NCBI GenBank assembly: GCA_036375215.1
Contig: DASUSH010000020.1
Span: 1 to 15,935, forward strand
DNA from: DASUSH01 sp036375215
GTDB taxonomy: Bacteria > Actinomycetota > Thermoleophilia > Solirubrobacterales > 70-9
Direction of reading: 5' to 3'
Length of the DNA: 15,935 nt
Position numbers and translations under genes: made by a program. This document shows positions 12,958 through 15,935 of this stretch, in pieces (the stretch's first letter is position 1; each line of letters opens with the position of its first letter). The notes below the pieces were generated by a model. That model was not told the DNA's origin. It saw only the letters and a list, made by a program, of their open reading frames with translations, and did not search any database.

Positions 12958-14740
12958 CGGAGAACGCCGCGCGCACCTGCGCCCGGTGCCGGGACCCGAG
13001 GCGACCGCGCCCGCGCTTCCCCCGGACGCGCCCGAGCAGGGGACGCCGGGCCTGACGCCGCCGAGCGGGCGCACCCGCTCGGGGTCGTTCGTCAGCGACG
13101 TCATCGTCGATCTCGGCTACTCGAGCCGCGAGCGGGTCGACGCCGCCGTGGCGGAGGCGCGCGCCGCCGGCCGCTCCCCCGAGCGCCTGCTGGTCGAGCA
13201 GGGCGCGATCGACGGCGACCAGCTCTCCCGCGCGATCGCCGAGCGCTACGGCCTCGACCACCTCGACCTGAGTGCGTTCAAGGTGGACATGGCGGCCGCC
13301 AACCTGCTCTCCGAGACCCTCGCGCGCCGGTACAAGGCGGTGCCCGTCGGCTACGTCTCCGAGGAGATCCTGCTGCTCGCGATCGCCGACCCGACGAACG
13401 TGCTCGCGGTCGACGACATCCAGATGATGACCGGGCTCTCTTGCCGCCCGGCGATCGCCGCCGAGGACGACATCACGGCCCTGATCAGCCGCCTCGACAC
13501 CCTTCAGCACGCGGTCTCGGAGGCGGTCGAGGAGGACGAGGACGAGGGCGGCGACGCCGAGGTCACCGAGCTGCGCGAGTCCGCCGAGGACGCGCCGGTG
13601 ATCAAGCTCGTCTACTCGATCCTCGGCCAGGCCGTCCAGGAGGGCGCCTCCGACATCCACTTCGAGACCGGCGAGAAGGACATGCGGGTCCGCTTCCGGG
13701 TCGACGGGATCCTGTACGAGGCGGCGCACGTACCGCGCCGGATGATCCCCGGCGTCGTCAGCCGGATCAAGATCATGAGCGACCTCGACATCGCCGAGAA
13801 GCGCGTCCCCCAGGACGGCCGCGTGTCGGTGAACGTCGACGAGCGCAAGGTGGACCTGCGCGTGACGACCCTGCCCACCCAGCGCGGCGAGGGCGCGACC
13901 GTGCGCATCCTCGACAAGAGCCAGGCGCTGCTCTCGCTCGACGAGCTCGGCCTCGACGGCGAGGCGCGCGACCGGTTCGAGACCTCGTTCCGCAAGGCCT
14001 ACGGCGCGATCCTCGTCACCGGCCCGACCGGGTCGGGCAAGTCGACGACCCTCTACGCGGCGCTGAACTCGCTGAACGCGCCCGAGAAGAACATCGTCAC
14101 GATCGAGGACCCGGTCGAGTACCGGCTGCCCGGGATCAACCAGATCAACGTGAACCGCCGCGCCGGTCTCGACTTCGCCACCGGCCTGCGCTCGATCCTG
14201 CGAGCCGACCCCGACGTGATCATGGTCGGCGAGATCCGCGACGCCGAGACCGCGCGCTCTGCCGTCGAGGCCGCGCTGACCGGCCACATGGTGCTGACCA
14301 CGCTGCACACGAACAGCGCCCCCGGCGTCGTCACCCGCCTGCAGAAGATGGGGATCGAGTCCTTCCTCACCGCCTCGGCGGTGGACTGCATCGTCGCCCA
14401 GCGGCTCGCCCGCACGCTCTGCTCGAACTGCAAGCGGCGGACGGTGATCCCCGCGCACGCGCTGACCGAGGCCGGCTTCCGAGCCGTCGCCGACGTCGAG
14501 GCCTACGAGCCGGTCGGCTGCGGGCGCTGCAACGGGACCGGGTACCGGGGCCGCACCGGGCTCTACTCGGTGATGCTGATGAGCGAGGGGATTCGCGACC
14601 TCACCATCACCGGTGCCCCCGAGGCCGAGGTCGCCCGCCTCGCACGCGAAGAGGGGATGCTCACCCTCCGCGAGAACGGGCTCGCCAAGGTCCGCGAGGG
14701 GGTCACCTCGATCGGAGAGGTCGCGCGCGTCTCGGTCTAG
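12947..14740 (+). CDS. pilB: Type IV pilus assembly ATPase PilB (GspE/PulE family)
   Basis: PilB is the cytoplasmic hexameric ATPase that drives pilus extension. The 597-residue protein has a disordered N-terminus (1-45), an MshEN-type N-terminal domain (about 48-180), an acidic linker (194-205, EEDEDEGGD), an N2 domain (about 215-345, with ASDIHFE) and the ATPase core. The core shows Walker A GPTGSGKS (359-366), the Asp box TIEDPVEY (385-392), Walker B VIMVGEIRD (424-432, catalytic Glu429) and the His box TTLHTN (451-456). A tetracysteine zinc module (Cys492, Cys495, Cys525, Cys528) is typical of PilB/GspE and absent from PilT. Start ATG 12947 has a Shine-Dalgarno site; GTG 12929 is the alternative. 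GspE of a type II secretion system is possible, but pilT next door favours the pilus. Confidence 0.93.
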   Translation: MSGDGERRAHLRPVPGPEATAPALPPDAPEQGTPGLTPPSGRTRSGSFVSDVIVDLGYSSRERVDAAVAEARAAGRSPERLLVEQGAIDGDQLSRAIAERYGLDHLDLSAFKVDMAAANLLSETLARRYKAVPVGYVSEEILLLAIADPTNVLAVDDIQMMTGLSCRPAIAAEDDITALISRLDTLQHAVSEAVEEDEDEGGDAEVTELRESAEDAPVIKLVYSILGQAVQEGASDIHFETGEKDMRVRFRVDGILYEAAHVPRRMIPGVVSRIKIMSDLDIAEKRVPQDGRVSVNVDERKVDLRVTTLPTQRGEGATVRILDKSQALLSLDELGLDGEARDRFETSFRKAYGAILVTGPTGSGKSTTLYAALNSLNAPEKNIVTIEDPVEYRLPGINQINVNRRAGLDFATGLRSILRADPDVIMVGEIRDAETARSAVEAALTGHMVLTTLHTNSAPGVVTRLQKMGIESFLTASAVDCIVAQRLARTLCSNCKRRTVIPAHALTEAGFRAVADVEAYEPVGCGRCNGTGYRGRTGLYSVMLMSEGIRDLTITGAPEAEVARLAREEGMLTLRENGLAKVREGVTSIGEVARVSV

Positions 14741-14780
14741 CGAATTCAAGCCCCGCGCGCGAGCCGCCGATTAGCTTCCC

Positions 14781-15935
14781 GTGGAGCTCGACTTCGCCGA
14801 AGTCCTCAAGCGCATGGTCGCCGAGCGCGCCTCGGACGTCCACCTGACCGCCGGGGTCCCGCCGGCGATCCGGGTGCGCGGCCGGGTGATGCCGCTCGAG
14901 GAGTACCCGGTGCTGACGGGGCAGGAGACCCGTGAGATCGTCTACTCGATCCTCAACTCGGACCAGCGCAAGCGGCTCGAGAACGAGCTCCAGATCGACC
15001 TCGCCTACATGATCCCCGGGGTCGCCCGGTTCAGGGTCAACGCCTTCTTCCAGCGCGGCGCGATCTCCGCCGCGTTCCGCCACATCCCCGATGAGATCAA
15101 GTCGATCGAGTCGCTCGGCCTGCCCCCGGTGCTCACCGAGTTCACCCGCAAGCCGCGCGGCTTCGTCCTCGTCACCGGCCCGACCGGATCCGGCAAGACG
15201 ACGAGCCTCGCCGCGATGCTCGACCTGATCAACCGCGAGCGCGAGGAGCACATCCTCACGATCGAGGACCCGATCGAGTTCCTGCACCCGCACCGGCGCT
15301 GCATCGTGAACCAGCGCGAGATCGGCTCCGACGCGGTCGACTTCCCCCAGGCGCTCAAGTCGGCGCTGCGCGAGGACCCCGACGTGATCCTCGTCGGCGA
15401 GATGCGCGACCTCGAGACGATCTCGACCGCGATCACCGCGGCGGAGACCGGCCACCTCGTCTTCGCCACCCTGCACACGCAGTCGACCGCGCAGACCGTC
15501 GACCGGATCATCGACGTCTTCCCGCCGCACCAGCAGCAGCAGGTGCGGATGCAGCTCTCGATCGCCCTCGAGGGGATCGTCACGCAGCAGCTCCTGCCGA
15601 CCGCCGACGGCTCGAGCCGGGTCGTCGCCAGCGAGGTGCTCGTGCCCACGCCGGCGATCCGCAACCTGATCCGCGAGGGCAAGACCCACCAGATCTACTC
15701 GGTGCTGCAGACCTCCGGCGCCCGCGGGATGCAGACCATGGACTCGACGCTCGCGCAGCTCACGCGGCAGGGCAAGATCAGCCGTGAGCTGGCCGAGTCG
15801 CGCGCCGCCGTCCCGGAGGAGCTCAAGCGCCTGCTGGGCAGCGCCCCGGCCGCGGCGCCCCAGGCCATGGCCCCGGCCGCGGCCTCGCAGTCGCCGCCCC
15901 CGCCTTCGTCACCGCCGCCGATCCCGGCAGGCCAG
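14781..15935 (+). CDS. pilT: Type IV pilus retraction ATPase PilT (3' end outside window)
   Basis: PilT powers pilus retraction and twitching. The frame is open from GTG 14781 to the last base (385 codons, no stop seen), so the gene is truncated by the window end. Landmarks are the PAS-like N-terminal domain with ERASDVHLTAGVPPAIRVRG (15-34), Walker A GPTGSGKT (133-140), the Asp box IEDPIEF (161-167), Walker B VILVGEMRD (202-210), the His box TLHTQS (230-235) and the PilT signature AIRNLIREG (292-300). It has no tetracysteine zinc module. The core ends near residue 353; a Pro/Ala-rich tail (APAAAPQAMAPAAASQSPPP...) then goes on past the window and is unusual for PilT. The GTG fits the family N-terminus (ELDFAEVLKRMVAERASD). 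The gap from pilB is 40 bases, so one transcript is likely. Confidence 0.93.
   Translation, partial: MELDFAEVLKRMVAERASDVHLTAGVPPAIRVRGRVMPLEEYPVLTGQETREIVYSILNSDQRKRLENELQIDLAYMIPGVARFRVNAFFQRGAISAAFRHIPDEIKSIESLGLPPVLTEFTRKPRGFVLVTGPTGSGKTTSLAAMLDLINREREEHILTIEDPIEFLHPHRRCIVNQREIGSDAVDFPQALKSALREDPDVILVGEMRDLETISTAITAAETGHLVFATLHTQSTAQTVDRIIDVFPPHQQQQVRMQLSIALEGIVTQQLLPTADGSSRVVASEVLVPTPAIRNLIREGKTHQIYSVLQTSGARGMQTMDSTLAQLTRQGKISRELAESRAAVPEELKRLLGSAPAAAPQAMAPAAASQSPPPPSSPPPIPAGQ

Noticed and set aside
14772..14777. TAGCTT as a leaderless -10 box for pilT
   Set aside because: It ends only 3 bases before the GTG, so transcription would start inside the coding sequence. Expression from the upstream pilB transcript is more likely.

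Overview
The window is a dense, very GC-rich bacterial chromosome segment (by eye about three quarters G+C). Every supported gene is on the + strand. The order MBL hydrolase-hisS-aspS ... alaS-ruvX-mltG-aroE matches, from memory, the arrangement in Actinobacteria (in Mycobacterium tuberculosis a glyoxalase-II-like gene, hisS, aspS, alaS, yqgF, mltG and aroE occur in this order). Type IV pilus ATPase genes pilB and pilT directly after aroE, a leaderless-looking promoter style and the base composition suggest a deep-branching actinobacterium, perhaps of the Thermoleophilia/Solirubrobacterales type. The phylum is a reasonable inference; the class is a guess.

Layout. Bases 1-458 hold the 3' end of a glutamate formimidoyltransferase gene. 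Then come a small basic two-helix membrane protein (470-874), an MBL-fold hydrolase (883-1521), hisS (1534-2763), aspS (2760-4571, ATGA overlap with hisS) and a small SnoaL/NTF2-like gene coupled to aspS (4568-4930). The largest gap follows (4931-5170, 240 bases). It can be folded into a branched structured RNA (about 5003-5160) with a -10-like box upstream and a T-rich tail downstream, and it sits just before a membrane-anchored thioredoxin-like gene (5171-5848). A strong hairpin at 5852-5879 separates that gene from mnmA (5894-7348). This mnmA carries an extra N-terminal IscU/NifU-like domain. Its stop codon lies inside the first of two 44-base palindromic repeats that fill the gap before alaS (7439-10054). 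ruvX, mltG, aroE and pilB follow with short gaps or overlaps, and pilT (14781 onward) runs off the window end.

Functional picture. Three aminoacyl-tRNA synthetases (His, Asp, Ala) and the tRNA U34 thiolase make translation and tRNA maturation the main theme. RuvX (rRNA processing/nuclease fold), MltG (peptidoglycan chain termination) and AroE (shikimate pathway) form a second housekeeping block. PilB (extension) and PilT (retraction) open what is probably a type IV pilus cluster continuing beyond the window.

The points most worth attention are the unassigned structured RNA between the SnoaL-like and thioredoxin-like genes, the scaffold-MnmA fusion, the palindromic repeat that forms the end of mnmA, and the recurring TAnnnT hexamers 7-12 bases before start codons, which suggest leaderless or nearly leaderless transcription.
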